From contig JALMLS010000487.1 of NCBI GenBank assembly GCA_038496445.1, positions 186,001 to 250,000 on the forward strand: a stretch of 64,000 nucleotides of DNA, written 5' to 3'. The stretch comes from Trichosphaerium sp. ATCC 40318. Lineage: Eukaryota > Discosea > Flabellinia > Trichosidae. Position 1 is the stretch's first letter; each line of letters starts with the position of its first letter. Position numbers and translations under genes: made by a program. The notes beneath the pieces are model-generated. The model saw only the letters and a program-made list of their open reading frames with translations, ran no database searches and was not told the DNA's origin. Below, piece by piece: positions 44,203 to 56,324 of the stretch.

Positions 44203-47200
44203 ATGCTGCAGAGCGATCCCAAGAGTCAAAAACCTAATAAGCGCGCTTCTTTCAGAGCTAGGTAATATACACGTGTTAAAACCTTTGCAATCACGTGATA
44301 AAAGGATTAACCGGTTTTTTAGAACAATCTCTTCTCCAGAGCTGCGCGAATCTCAGAGAGTGCTGGAATATGTAGAAACGCTCAGTTCAGGAGATTCCCT
44401 GGATTCCACAGGCAAAGAGCACTTGTTAGAACTACTTTCTACTCTAGGCGGTACTAAAATCAACGAAAACGTACTAAACGTAACACAGACAAGAGCGAAT
44501 AGGGTACACAAACAACTAAAATCAGTTTTTTTTGATTTGGGATTTTTTATCAGTTTAAGCACTTTTTTTGACATTTTTAGACCGCCTCCAAGCTACGAAA
44601 GCGTGTCATAAGGACGGACTCAAACAACTTTGAACAAAAACGACGTGTAGTGTGGTAAGCGTTCATCCATATTTAATTATAACGTTTAAGCACGTAACGC
44701 AAGGGAATAAGGTTAATTTACGTTTTTAGGGACGAAATAATAAAAGCAATCATCGTAAAGCACGGAGGAAACTTTAAAGCAGCTGTACGTATACCCTTAT
44801 CTCGCAAGGAAGCAATTTTAAATTTAATCGAAACATTTATTATGAAAACAGTTGACTTTTTTTTTTTGATTCATAAAACGCCCAAATTGAAAATTCCGCC
44901 ACTGTAACGTGTAACCTATGGCCCAGGTCGTCTCCATGGAGGATAAAGGGCCCTCAGGAAGTCAGAAGCTGCGTCAACATCTAATTGGGGTAAGAATGCG
45001 TTTTATTGCCTCAATTGATCACTAATACCTTGAAGCGGCGAAATAGACCCGTTAATGAGCAAGCACAAGGATTTAGCTCTCCTTCGCAATCACCAAGGTC
45101 ACCTCGAAATGCGGTAGTTGAATCGCCTAGGACACCTCGTAATCGTGGCTCTATGAGAATGCAACCTCTACAAACTCAACCCGCACCAGTGCAGCAAAAA
45201 TCTATAATTCTTCGTGTACAGATTCCGAGCCTTAACCATTCAGGCACACAAACAAAGAAATTCGCAGAGGACACAACGCTGAAGGAAGTACTGGATCGTA
45301 TGGTTAAATTAATACCAGAAAAATTCAAAACAGCAACGTACCACTTGTATCACAATGGACTGCGACTTACAGGCGAAACACGTACTCTTAAAAGTCATGG
45401 TTTAAAAGATGGTGGTACGTTTTCTTAATATAACGCCTAAAAAACGCTCTGTTACATCGTTTACGTTATGTTTAAACGATAATTTGACAAACTGACGCCA
45501 TAACCGACTTTTTCATTTCTTTTTGTCATTTTTTTGTTTTCTTTACGTCGTTTACGTTTATCTAAGCTTGTTTCTAGCTGAGATTAAAATGCAAAGAGGA
45601 CTTGAGTATGAAATTAGGTTAAAACAACACCCAACAGCAAAACTTCCTTTGCTTGTTAAAGGAGAGAGAACAACAGTAGCTGAAGTTGTCAAACAATGCT
45701 CAAACTGGGCTTTCAAAGGTCATAGACCTGGGACATACCATTATGCGCTTTTAAGAAAGTCTAAGCGTAGAAACTCAAAGTCTCATGGACCTTTGTTACC
45801 ATTATCTGAGAAGGACACATTTTTCAGTAACAAACTACGTGTACAGGTGCGTATGCTTGAGAAAGAGCAGCAGAACAAAATGCGTTCATTGTTTAACACT
45901 TGGTTGTTAAACCGCTTTTTGTTTCTCATGTTTATTTGTTGCGTTGTCTTTATTGATGTGTTGTATTAGGATGAACTACTACTTTGTGCTGAGCCGATTA
46001 GCGGTGGAAGCCAGATAGCATTAGAATTAGTTATAGAGTATTCACCTGTCGATTTAATGGAACAAACGGTACGTTTGTATTTTTTTTGTAAAACCAAAAG
46101 TCATTTGTTTTTTTTGTCTTATTAAAACTCTGTTGTGTAGAAATTAGCACAGACCAAGTCAGGATATTTAACAAAATTGGGCGGTGGTGCCGGTGGAAGT
46201 AAGAATTGGAAAAATCGATTCTTCATTCTGTCAGATGAGAAATTCGAATATTGGCGCGTACGTTAATAAAGAAATACCAACGAAACGAAAAGAAAATAAA
46301 AACTTGACAAAAGTATTTTGGCATTTTTGCCAACAGTTAAGGGTTCTGAGAACTCCTATTCACTTGTTTAAAGAGTGGTTGTTTTGTAGTTATTATTTTA
46401 ACACGCTAAGATATTATACGTAGGATGATAAGGAGTATCAAAAACAAAAACAAAGTAAAGGCGTGTTGTATTTGGATGATTACGTAAGCGTTGAAATTGT
46501 AGAAGGAGATGCCAGTGAATACGGAAAGGTTGCTGCGAAAGAAGCACTTTTTGCTGTGAATACATCTTCTAGGACGCTGGTGATGTATGCTACTTCAGAG
46601 GCAGAGGTATGCATAGTTAGATCTTTAAAGCACTTTACAATTTTTTTTTTTTTTTTTGATTTGATGTTCTCTGACGGGGTGTCATTTTAGAGATCTGATT
46701 GGATACGAAGACTGAAATTTCTTGGTGAATCAGCACGTACAAATTTCCAAAGCTTACCACAAACCGAGAGAGAGCGTATAATAGAGAATAGAAAAGCGTA
46801 AGTTGTTATTTTTTATTTCTTTTCTTTTATTATTCTTTTTCCTTTGCATCTCTTCTAATCGTTACCATTTTTTTTAGTATGGTTGGTAAAAACTACAAGT
46901 CTGGTGGTAATGAACGTGGTCAAATATCTACTCCTTTCCACGTGAAAAAGGGCGTAAGTAAAATGCAAACAAAAAAGTTTTCGGCACATGCGTATCAAAA
47001 TTCTTTTTCATTTCCACAAGTAGCTTTGTGCTTACACAGAATTTTAGGTTAGCGTTAACACTAATTTGGAATGGGAGATTGGTGGCACAAGCGAATTTGA
47101 TCTTACGACAAAACTTGGTGAAGGGTAAGCTCATTCTCATTTTTTTTTACAGTAGAAATACAAGTGTCGCTTGTTTTAGCTTTAAACCGGTTTTTGCTAT

Positions 47201-48819
47201 TTTCGATCCAATCACTTTTGAAAATATGTCTATTACTCATGGATACGGCCATACAACCATGAAAACTCCGTGTCTCTTTCCGAACCGCGAAGATAAGCAT
47301 GGTATGGCCCTGCCAGTACTTGGGTCCGTGAGGACCAGGGAACGTAGGGTGCTGTATTCATTTTACTTTTTTTTTCCTCCACAGTGGTGTTGTAAAACGC
47401 TCACACGCGCCTGGGCGGCTTTGTTTTCAGTTGTCGCTCAAAATTTTGAGATTGTTTTTTTTTTGTTCAAAGGAGAAAGTTCGATGTTGTTTTTTTTAGT
47501 TATGTTCTGTACTGATAATTATTTTAGAGCTTGTGGTGCTGTTTATAAAGCTACACATAAGATGTCTGGAGCAGTTCTCGCTATTAAAGAAATTAAACAA
47601 GGAAATAAGGTAATATTACTAGCGTCCAAAATCTCAGCCTTGTATTTCATTTATTAACTGTTTGCGTAGGCTGAGCAAATTTCGCTTGAAAAAGAAATTA
47701 ATATTCTGAAGAAGTGTCGTAACAACTTGATTGTTAACTACTATGGTGTAATCATGAACGACGATTGTGTCTGGGTATGCTCACGTGCAAAGAACTGCAA
47801 TATTTCATTATTCCTCATTTTTTTTTCTTTTCTGTTGACCATGACGTTGTAGATTATTATGGATTACTGTGAAGTCGGTTCAGTAAAAGATGTGATGAAA
47901 AAGAATAAGGATACTCTAACCGAGGATCAATGCCTATACGTTTCACACCGTTCTCTACTAGGTACTTTTTTTGTTCAAAAACTTTTTAGCGCTACGTTGT
48001 TCTGTTGGTTATTTCTATTGACACTTGTTCTTTAGGTTTGATGTACCTACATAGTAAGGATATATTGCATTTGGATATTAAGAGCGCAAATATTTTACTT
48101 ACTGGTGATGGCATGGTTAAGCTAGGTATGATATGATTCAAAACAACTTTTCTTTTAAAATGTCACGTGATTCTAACGATTTTTTTTTCAGCCGATTTTG
48201 GTGTTTCCGCTATCGTAGAGACATCCCAAAAATTTGTTGATGCTGACGACTATGTTGGTAGCCCTCTGTTTATGGCACCTGAGGTTATAAGAAAAGATAA
48301 GTATAACGACAAGGTAAGCAAAAAAACCATAAACAAAAACATTAAAATTGAGCTTGGTTCTGTATTCTTTCGTATGTTTTCTCTTCACATGCTTACTGAT
48401 GTATAGGCCGATATCTGGTCTCTCGGAATTACAGTAATAGAGATGGTAGAAGGTATTTGATAATTATACTGAGCTTCGCTGACATGTTCAAGGCCGCCCT
48501 CCAAACACCGATATTAGATCTATCAAGGAACTTCCAAAAATCTTAGAACGTCCGCCACCTGAGTTCAAGAAAAAGAATCTATGGAGTCCAAAGTTTAAAG
48601 CATTCCTGGCACGCTGTCTTGTTAAGGACATGGAAGCAAGACCTTCTGCACTTGACCTCTTGTTGGTACGTCCTTGAACTTCCTTTGTGTTTTTTTTGTA
48701 TACAAACGACTTGAATTTTGACTTGCCATTAGGAACGTGCATTTGTACCAGAACCAAACGCAACTACTGTCATGCCAATGATTAATTTTGTCAGGAAATT
48801 ACGAGGCATAGACGGATAA
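44203..48819 (+). CDS. STE20-type protein kinase with ubiquitin-like and PH domains
   Basis: Start MLQSDPKSQKPNKRASFRAR at 44203. Order: helical N-terminus, Ser/Pro-rich stretch (45050-45190), two ubiquitin-like/RA-like folds (ILRVQIPSLNHSGTQTKKFA, 45200-45420; EYEIRLKQHPTAKLPLLVKG, 45600-45860), PH domain (KSGYLTKLGGGAGGSKNWKN to SDWIRRLKFLG, 46150-46720), then the kinase (47080-48790): P-loop LGEGACGAVYKA, LAIKEI (ATP Lys), HLDIKSANILL, DFGVSA, GSPLFMAPEV, DIWSLGITVIEM. The fold and APE region match the MST/GCK group. HRD is changed to HLD while the catalytic Asp and Asn remain. Stop 48817-48819. One intron (47125-47527) splits the P-loop and contains a 5S rRNA gene. Confidence 0.87.
47125..47527 (+). 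other. Kinase intron carrying a 5S rRNA gene
   Basis: The exons on either side join as KLGEG-ACGAVYKA, an uninterrupted protein-kinase P-loop, so the 403-nt intron limits (GTAAGC...TTTTAG) are secure. It is the longest intron I can bound in the window, and 119 nt of it are the 5S gene. Confidence 0.9.
47241..47359 (+). rRNA. 5S rRNA: 5S ribosomal RNA, intron-nested
   Basis: A 119-nt sequence starting GGATACGGCCATACAACC and ending GGGTGCTGTATTC. The ends pair as helix I (GGATACGGC with GCTGTATTC, two G-U pairs). Characteristic 5S blocks are present in order: ACGGCCATAC, CCGAACCGCGAAGATAAGCA, TACTTGGGT, GAACGTAGGGTGCTGTA. T-runs follow at 47361 and about 47368, fitting Pol III termination. It is a single copy here, in the sense orientation of the host kinase gene. 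Confidence 0.95.
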
Positions 48820-49392
48820 TATCAAGAAAGACAGAGAGAAAAAAAGCGGATAACAAAAAAACAATCAAAACCCAAGAAAAACTTTGAAAAAAAAAACCAA
48901 ACAATCTGTGTGAAGCCAAGCACTCAATTTTTTTTCACTTGTTCATCAATGATCCTGATAGTACTTGGTGGTATCACAGTATTGCTTTGGGTTTTTAAAG
49001 TATTTTTATTGGAGAACTAGCACACTTCTTTGAAAAACCAACAAAATTATTTTTGGGTTTCTTGGTATTTTTTTTGATTAAAACCCTGTAAAATATGGTG
49101 AAAAAAAACCCACCTGTATTGTTGTAAATAGCATACATAGACCTTTTTAAAGAACACGTTGTCTTACTTGTCTTGTACATACCTTGCACCGGTCTCGCCC
49201 TTGCATTAGTGGTAAATAGTCGACTCTACATGACTGACTCGACTTAAGTGGAGGAATAATCAGATTACTTATGATCGTGACTTGAAGTGGTTTTTAAGCT
49301 TTCTTTGTTTTGACACGTGATCATGGTAAACTTTGAGTGGCATTTATTATTAGATTTATGTTTTGCATTATTACACGTTCCTTCTTATTGAT
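48820..49392. other. 3' spacer between convergent genes
   Basis: About 570 AT-rich nt between the stop of the kinase gene (+) and the stop of the dioxygenase gene (-). It likely contains both 3' ends. No gene seen. Confidence 0.45.
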
Positions 49393-50462
49393 TTATACCT
49401 TCTCGGTTGCCTCTTCATATATGGATGCCACAAGCATACCGTAATAAGTAGGATGAACTGGGCCAGCCATAATATTGGACTTCCACTAAAACAAAACAAT
49501 TAACATCCAACCTATGACATGTTACAGGTTTTTTGCTGTGCTAAAGCTTCAACGTACATTCTTTCCTACGGCATCCATGAGCCCTTGTAGCATTACAAAT
49601 CCAGTGTATCCACATGACTTACCGTCTGGAGCATGTTTTGCTGCTACTTCAAGTAACTCCTTTCTATCAAAAGTCTTCAACCACCTCTCAATTGCAGAAT
49701 CAAAAAGTTCAGCGCTTGGTGAAGATCCTAAAGGTCCTTTGTCTCCGTGAGTGTGAGCTAAGTCTCCTGAAATACACACCAATACTTTCTTATCAAGAGA
49801 GGATAGAGTCTTACCTACGACCCCACCTAGCTTGAGTAACTCATCTATCATAGGTACTCCATTTTCAATAAATCTTCGACAAGGAAATGATAAGAAAACA
49901 GTATTAGCTACTGATTCTAAAGAAGGATTGAATTCCTTCGTGTTTAAGAATGACAAAGGAATAACTTCTCCCCACCTTAAAGGCATACTATGAGGAGCAA
50001 ATCCCGTCAAGTTCCTGACATCTATCTGTTGGTCTTTGATAGAACTCGCTATTTTACGGCTCAGGTCAACGTCAATAGGTTGGCGGATGTCTGGGTATCC
50101 TTTGAATTGGTTTACACCTTCTGATTGATCAGCGTTTCCGCAAGCTTCTGTATTGTTGTAAAAAGAATAGGCGTCTTCATCAGCGATACCGTGAGGCGTT
50201 GTAAGTAATATTACATCAGGTTTGAACGCTGCTACTTCTTTTCCCGCTTCTTTTAACCCTCTATGAAGTGCTTGTGCCTTTTAAACACGTGAGGAGAGAG
50301 TAGTAACTGAAATTATTCCGTTGCGCTGAGAAAACAGTCGTGATGGCTTGTCGTAACATATTGCGCGTAACGTACATGTTTTATGTCGTTTTTGCTTCCA
50401 CCGAACTCGTGCGTTGGGTCATAAGCGACAGCGCCATGAGGAGCAATAACAACTCTGAGCAT
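49393..50462 (-). CDS. LigB-type (class III extradiol dioxygenase superfamily) protein
   Basis: Start MLRVVIAPHGAVAYDPTHEF at 50460-50462. The reading continues ALHRGLKEAGKEVAAFKPDV, ILLTTPHGIADEDAYSFYNN, LTGFAPHSMPLRWGEVIPLS, KVLVCISGDLAHTHGDKGPL and YTGFVMLQGLMDAVGKNV, ending HPTYYGMLVASIYEEATEKV, stop 49393-49395. The histidines in APHG and TPHG and the SGDLAH block are the LigB pattern; these bind non-heme Fe(II) in ring-cleaving dioxygenases, whereas MEMO-type relatives have lost oxygenase activity. Three exons. Substrate unknown. Confidence 0.8.
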
Positions 50463-50645
50463 AGGTATTGAATTGGTCAATGCAGCGTTAAAGCCTGATA
50501 CTCACAACACTTAACTCAAACACACTTAAGCCTTGATTCAATTGCAAAAACCGATTTGTAGCAAACGCTGTTTCAGGTCGAATCCAACTTTACAAGGTTG
50601 ACAACCTAGCAAAGCAAGAACGGCATTATAAGTTCAAGCATTTTA

Positions 50646-53386
50646 TTAATTATTTTCATGGCTTGGTGATGTTGAAAATCCATTGATAGTGTTTTCAATC
50701 TTCTTTTTACGTTCAATATACATCCACACTACAACTACAATGGAAGCTATAATAAAAACAATAGCAATGACTACTACAGCTATAATGATTACTGTCAAAC
50801 TTCCACTTTCTTCGTTACAAGCTGGAGATACAGTCAGAATAAGTGATCCTCTGTTTTGATTTAATCTGGTCCTATATGCACAATCTGAAGTGGATTCTAT
50901 AGCTACCCTACTAAACCCAGGAATGGTATCTTCGTCACATTGGTGACTCAAGAACATCAAATCGAAATCCTACAACAACATTTAGGCAAAATCAGCGAAG
51001 GTTGAGCTTGTTAAAGGTACGTTGAGGAGGGCTGCATTTGATTCTGATAGTTTAACAACTAAGCCAGTTTGAGAGATGTTAAGGCAACCCAACACAGTTA
51101 CTGTAGCCTCATCAGTGATTGTCAGAGTTGAGCCAAGTGATAATGTTAGCGTGCCTACACAACAGTTAGAATTAAGTCAAAGCTTCGAAAACAGCACCAT
51201 TTACGACAAGGTCTGAGTTTATTATAATATCCGTGGTTGCGTTTAAGTCACCTTGGACGATCCAGACGCCACTAATGCATGACACAACATCGGCTGGTTT
51301 TGGTGGTAAACATTGTGTTATAGTAGATGTTGGTTGAGGTTGTGGACTTGTTGAAGGCGCTACACTTGAAGGTGGCTGACTTGTTGAAGGTGCCATAGGA
51401 ACAACAATAGATTCACCATTAAGGAAAGCGAAAGAAGCGGATGCAGAAGAGTTAGAAACAATCTATGGCATACAGTGAGTTTAAACAACGTTAATATTTG
51501 TGATGCTGTTGTACAAGAGTAGTATTGAGGATGTCATCATAAATTCCAACAATAGTATCTAATCTTTGTTTAGGCTCTAATTCGATTGCATCTCCATAAA
51601 AACCACCAGATGTCTAAATAATGATTAGAAAATATCACGTGATTATTAACATCAGAAAGGACGTTATATTTAGATTAGTGTATCACGTGTAAACGCACAT
51701 ATTGTAAAAATTTCGTTGTTGTACTGTCTGTAACAGCAACTGTGAAAGAAACGGGCGTTTTGTCACCAGCTGGGAAAAAGCTAAAATGCTCTATTCTTCC
51801 TCCTAACCCAATAGCTTCAACAGGGTCTGCGACTTGAGTGAAATTTATAGCATCGTATGTATCACAAACACCTTGATACTCATATAGGTATAGCCTCAAA
51901 GTAGCTTCGTGATCTTGAACTCCAAGAAGCACCAACTTTTTTTCGACATTGTGGGCTATTGAAGCTTGTGTTATTCCTCGTTCTGATATCACTATTCTAC
52001 CAATCGTTTCATCCCGATTCTAAACGATTATCCGTGTTATAACTATGGTCACACAGATATCAACATCAAAATCACTTACTGGTTTTCTTGGCTGAAAATA
52101 AATTGCTTGTGGATCAAATAAAGAAAGTCGTGCTTCAAGAAAACAACCTGTGCCTAGTTCCGCAATACCTATTGGCGAGAAGCTGTTGCCGAACTCTTGT
52201 ATGGCTTAAAGAATGTTATTTCAATACGTAAGGAAGCAGTGGAGGCTTACTATCTGGTATACGTTGCGCTGCTTGTTGTGGCTGCAAAGTCCAAAATGCT
52301 GCTTGTGATGCTTTGCCAGTGGCAATATTATGAACCCAAAGAGTATGTACACCTTGGCCTATAAGAACCTGTTAATTTTTTACAATGTCACGTGATTGAA
52401 CGTGCTTGTTTGAAATGCTTTTATCCCTTGAATTTTGACAGTAGGCGTTTCCATTGGCCCAAAAATCTATACAGACACTGTTAGCAATCAATTGTTTTCT
52501 GTTTATTTCGCAAACAAAGTTGCCGTTTCTGATCTGACTTGTGGATTCTAAACGGAATAGTTGTCATAGCCTTGATACACGTGTGTAGTTCCATCAAGAT
52601 TGTGATAACTTTTTTTTATACTAAGATGTCTTTGTGTACCGTGAGGGTTTCGTCGCCAAACTCAATGGTATGTGCGATTAGTTTCTCCGTGTTCGTATCA
52701 TTAGGCTTTGATATCACTTGAATGAAATCCTCAAAGGGAGGTATGTAAGGGTCAGAAATGCCTTCTATAAACAATATTGGATATGTAAATTGTCCATGTT
52801 GTACAATAGCTACGCAGAGTAATTAGCGATCAATAAATCCATCTTTGGAATACATAGCGTAATGAGTTTTGGAACTTTTCGAAAAATACTCCGTCGGTTT
52901 TTCATAAACACTCGAGTAAGTATTTAATAAACTAACGTCGCACTTGATTTATCCAGAAGGAACTATTGCCTTCTATTTACAGCGAAACGAACTCTAAATG
53001 TACATACCTTCTGGCGTTCCTACACCTATAAATACCCCCTCCATATTATTTCTGTTCGCGTGACCGCCTTTTTAATCAGAAACTTAGTACACGTGACAAG
53101 TACCGAAAAAAAAACTTTCGGTTTTTATTAGACCTACTTTATTGAACTCGTACCTTGTACAGCGTAAACGTATACCCTCGTCCCATTTCGCAACCCAAGC
53201 GCAACTGTTTGATATGAAATATCGCTAGTATTTGAAAACAACAACGTCAGGTCGTGGTACTTGTTCGTCTCAAAAGCTTGAAACCCAAAACTCGGCCCTT
53301 TTTTTTTTTAATGGTTCCTGTTTATAGCACGACGTACCTAAACAACAAAGTACAATTACTAGAAGCGTCCTCGCATCGGCGTGCAT
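50646..53386 (-). CDS. Type I membrane protein with a large extracellular region
   Basis: Start at 53384-53386 (MHADARTLLVIVLCCLGPSF, a signal peptide) followed across an intron by FQAFETNKYHDLTLLFSNTS and YQTVALGLRNGTRVYVYAVQ, then VFIGVGTPEG, HGQFTYPILFIEGISDPYIP, a beta-rich region (e.g. VEKKLVLLGVQDHEATLRLY, VSFTVAVTDSTTTKFLQYVR), a Ser/Pro/Gln linker (about 51290-51400), a short Cys-containing domain, and one transmembrane helix (IIIAVVVIAIVFIIASIVVV, about 50710-50790) with basic stop-transfer residues and a short cytoplasmic tail ending PSHENN. About ten exons. The family is not known to me; it looks like a beta-propeller surface receptor or adhesion protein. Confidence 0.65.
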
Positions 53387-53896
53387 TTTACGTAGAGAAA
53401 TTGAACGGTCTGCTTATTATTCAATTCCAGTCAAAAACAAAAAATCCTTAGTTTTCAGATTCATTTTATCTTTAACCCCCCGAAGCTTACCGAGTTTTGT
53501 TTCTTATTTTTGTGTTTGTATTCATACAAATACACGAGACCACACCATTTGAAAGTATGTTAAAGGTGCTTGACCCTTTCACTGCTACGTAAGTTGCAGT
53601 TACGTGGGCAGTAGCAAGTTTGTTTTATTTTGTTGTTTTCAAAGTTGAAAAAGTTCGTTTCGTATCATCAGTTTGTTCACTATTGCATCAACATTGTAAA
53701 ATTAATCTTCGTTTGAAGTGAAGGCATTTAAGTACCTTGACAAGTTGGTATACCTGTAAGAGTTCAAAATGTAAAATCTCCTAGTTCACGGAATGTGATC
53801 CCTTGTACACCGCCCCGAGTTCATCGCACGTGTATAAACAAGACAACCGCTCCTCTTCCGTACCCGTTCTATATAAACCTCCCACATACACTCATC
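53387..53896. other. Intergenic, divergent promoter region
   Basis: About 500 nt between the start of the membrane-protein gene (-) and the LRR gene (+). No coding exon supported. One CACGTG motif lies just downstream, near 53828. Confidence 0.4.
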
Positions 53897-55256
53897 ATGC
53901 TTGTAAAGATAGTAAACACCAAAGATGAAAGGTTCAGACACAAATTGTTCTATTATCCTATCCTAACCTATAATAGGGCGCATAAAAGAATTTTAGACCT
54001 TCCCACAGAGGTTTTAGCGCTTATTTTGCGTAAACAACAAAATCACGCTTTGCTGCTTCTCAAACATGTCATCACCTTGCTTCTATTGTTCACAATATTA
54101 TTGGATACTGTAGCGTTCGGATTTCACGTGTTGACCAAGCTTCAGCAGTTTTAAAACACTCAAGTACTCTCCAGCACACAAACATCAAACTTGTTGGCAA
54201 AGCCATTTCTGATGATGTTATCAAGACATTTGCTGGTGTTCATTCCATCAATCTTTGTGGATGTAGTGATACTGTAACTGATGAAAGTGTCAAAGCACTC
54301 TCTGGTGTTCATACCATTAATCTATGTAATACTACAGTAACAGATAAAGGGTTAAAGGCACTTTCTGGTGTGTCTAATATTCGTCTTGGTTATTATAAGC
54401 ATATTACAGATGAAGGGATAAAATCAATTGCTGGTGTACACACCATTAACCTATCTGAAGGGTTAAAAGCACTGCCATTAATCTATCTAATACTACAGTT
54501 ACAGATGAAGGGTTAAAGCACTTGCTGGTGTGCATGCTATTTCTCTGTACAGAACCTCTGTCACTGATGAAGGGTTAAAACCACTACATACCATTAACCT
54601 ATCTAATACTGCAGTTACAGATGAAGGGTTAAAAGCACTTGCTGGTGTGTCTAATATTCATCTTGGTTATTGTAAGCATATTACAGATGAAGGGATAAAA
54701 TCAATTGCTGGTGTACACACCATTAACCTTAGAAATACTTTCATATCAGATGAAGGGTTAAAAGCTCTTTCTGGTGTTCATACCATTAATCTGTACAGAA
54801 CCTCAGTCACTGATGAAGGGTTAAAAGCACTTTCTGGCGTTCACAATATAAAACTTCTTTATTGTAAGCATATTACAGACGACGGGATAAAAGCATTTGC
54901 TGGTGTACACACCATTCGTCTATCTAATACTGCAGTAACAGATGAGGGGTTAAAAGCACTTGCGGCGTGCATACTATTTCTCTCTACACAACCTCAGTCA
55001 CTGATGAAGGGTTAAAAGCACTCGCTGGTGTACATACCATTAACCTATCTAATACTGCAGTTACAGATGAAGGGTTAAAAGCACTTGCTGGTGTTCATAC
55101 CATTAACCTGGAGCATATTTTATTAATCTTAGAGGTTGTAAACAGATAACAAATGAGGCCATTAAATCACTAAATGGGGTTTGCAGCATTCATATTTTTT
55201 ACACGTCAATTACTCAAGAATGTCTCGATCAACTGCTGTTGTCCAAAAATAATTAA
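53897..55256 (+). pseudogene. F-box plus 21-residue LRR array, frameshifted
   Basis: An F-box-like start (MLVKIVNTKDERFRHKLFYY, then RILDLPTEVLALIL) is followed by about 15 units of a 21-residue leucine-rich repeat, typically GVHTINLSNTAVTDEGLKAL, with alternating variants (GVSNIRLGYYKHITDEGIKS; GVHTISLYTTSVTDEGLKAL). The last part reads INLRGCKQITNEAIKSLNGV with stop at 55254-55256. Small deletions break the frame near 54475, 54517, 54963 and 55110, so no frame runs through. Either a decaying gene or assembly error in a repeat; decay is favoured because a partial unit is missing too. The family resembles F-box LRR proteins. Confidence 0.65.
54237..55130 (+). repeat. 63-bp tandem coding repeat (LRR units)
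   Basis: About 15 tandem units of roughly 63 bp, each encoding a 21-residue LRR. Neighbouring units are nearly identical at the DNA level (e.g. ACAGATGAAGGGTTAAAAGC recurs many times), so they were spread by recent duplication or gene conversion. This also explains partial units and indels. Confidence 0.85.
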
Positions 55257-56324
55257 AGTGACGCAAAGTGTTTGGAAATAAAAAACCAATAGTTTTAATT
55301 GCCTGTTTAATCAAAATTCTGAAATTAGGCTGTTTTTGTGGTTGCTTAACTTGAATGGTACTGAAGAATACATGAGACGGTCAATGTCTAGTGAGTGCAT
55401 ATGCTTGGTCTTCGAATTACCACCTTCTGAAGGCAAATATGGAGCCGGTTGTCCCTGATCCATATAAGCATTCCTTAGATGACATGTCAACATCCCTAGC
55501 TTGGACTCTTAAGCAACTCTGTTTTATTTAAACTTTCTTAAATTATTACACTTTAACATTGCTTCTTCTGCTATAGATCCAAAACCCATCTTTGGTCTCT
55601 GTGCTATTGGTCCACGCGATGAAGCATTACCACTCACTACAATAAAATGGCTGTACACGTGTTTTCTCCGTTACAGACGTTTGGGTAAGACTTGGTATGA
55701 CTCACAAATCAACTACAAACGCCTACAACGTGTACAAGAACATGGCGAGCAGCAATCACCCACATCCCACCCAAAAATTTCCTTTTCAATTTGTTTTAAA
55801 AACCTGTAAAACTTGCTTTTATTTTCCAAGTGTTTCTTGTATAATAGATAACAAATGCTTGGCGCTGCGCTAGAGCCACAAGACATTTTGTCTTCCTCCC
55901 AAACATCGTCTAAGTTGAGTCCCTTTGGTTAGTTGATAGAAGAGTAGTAGTTAGTATCAGAACTCTAACATGAGTACAGCGTTCTTTTTTAGTTTTGGTA
56001 GATATTATCACTCAAACACAACTTGACTCTGATAATATTAATACAAAGTGTATTACTTGTTGCTAAAACAAGAATTGTGGATAGTAGTGATACTCTCTTG
56101 TTTTATTGTGTAACTGAGATAAAGTCTTCAAAGCCTCATCTAAGGAATGTGGTTGATCATATTCTCTGAAGCTTCCAGCTCACATTTTTTTCCACAATGT
56201 TATTGCTGAAAATATTGTGAAGAGTCAATCTTTAGATAACGTGACAAACCGTCAATTCTTCACAGAATAGCCAGACTTCCAATGACTTTTTAGTGCACGG
56301 ATTCCTTGGTTTGTACTGACTTGC
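55257..56324. other. Spacer with possible minus-strand exons
   Basis: About 1.07 kb. On the minus strand, 55720-55935 reads MSCGSSAAPSICYLLYKKHL and continues KQIEKEIFGWDVGDCCSPCS; 55535-55650 reads HFIVVSGNASSRGPIAQRPK to a stop. These look coding but I cannot join them in frame and recognise no family. The rest seems non-coding. Confidence 0.3.

Noticed and set aside
54237-55130. Regularly spaced near-identical repeats suggesting a CRISPR-like or minisatellite array
   Set aside because: The 63-bp period encodes a leucine-rich repeat in frame across most units, with no unique spacers; it is coding repeat DNA.
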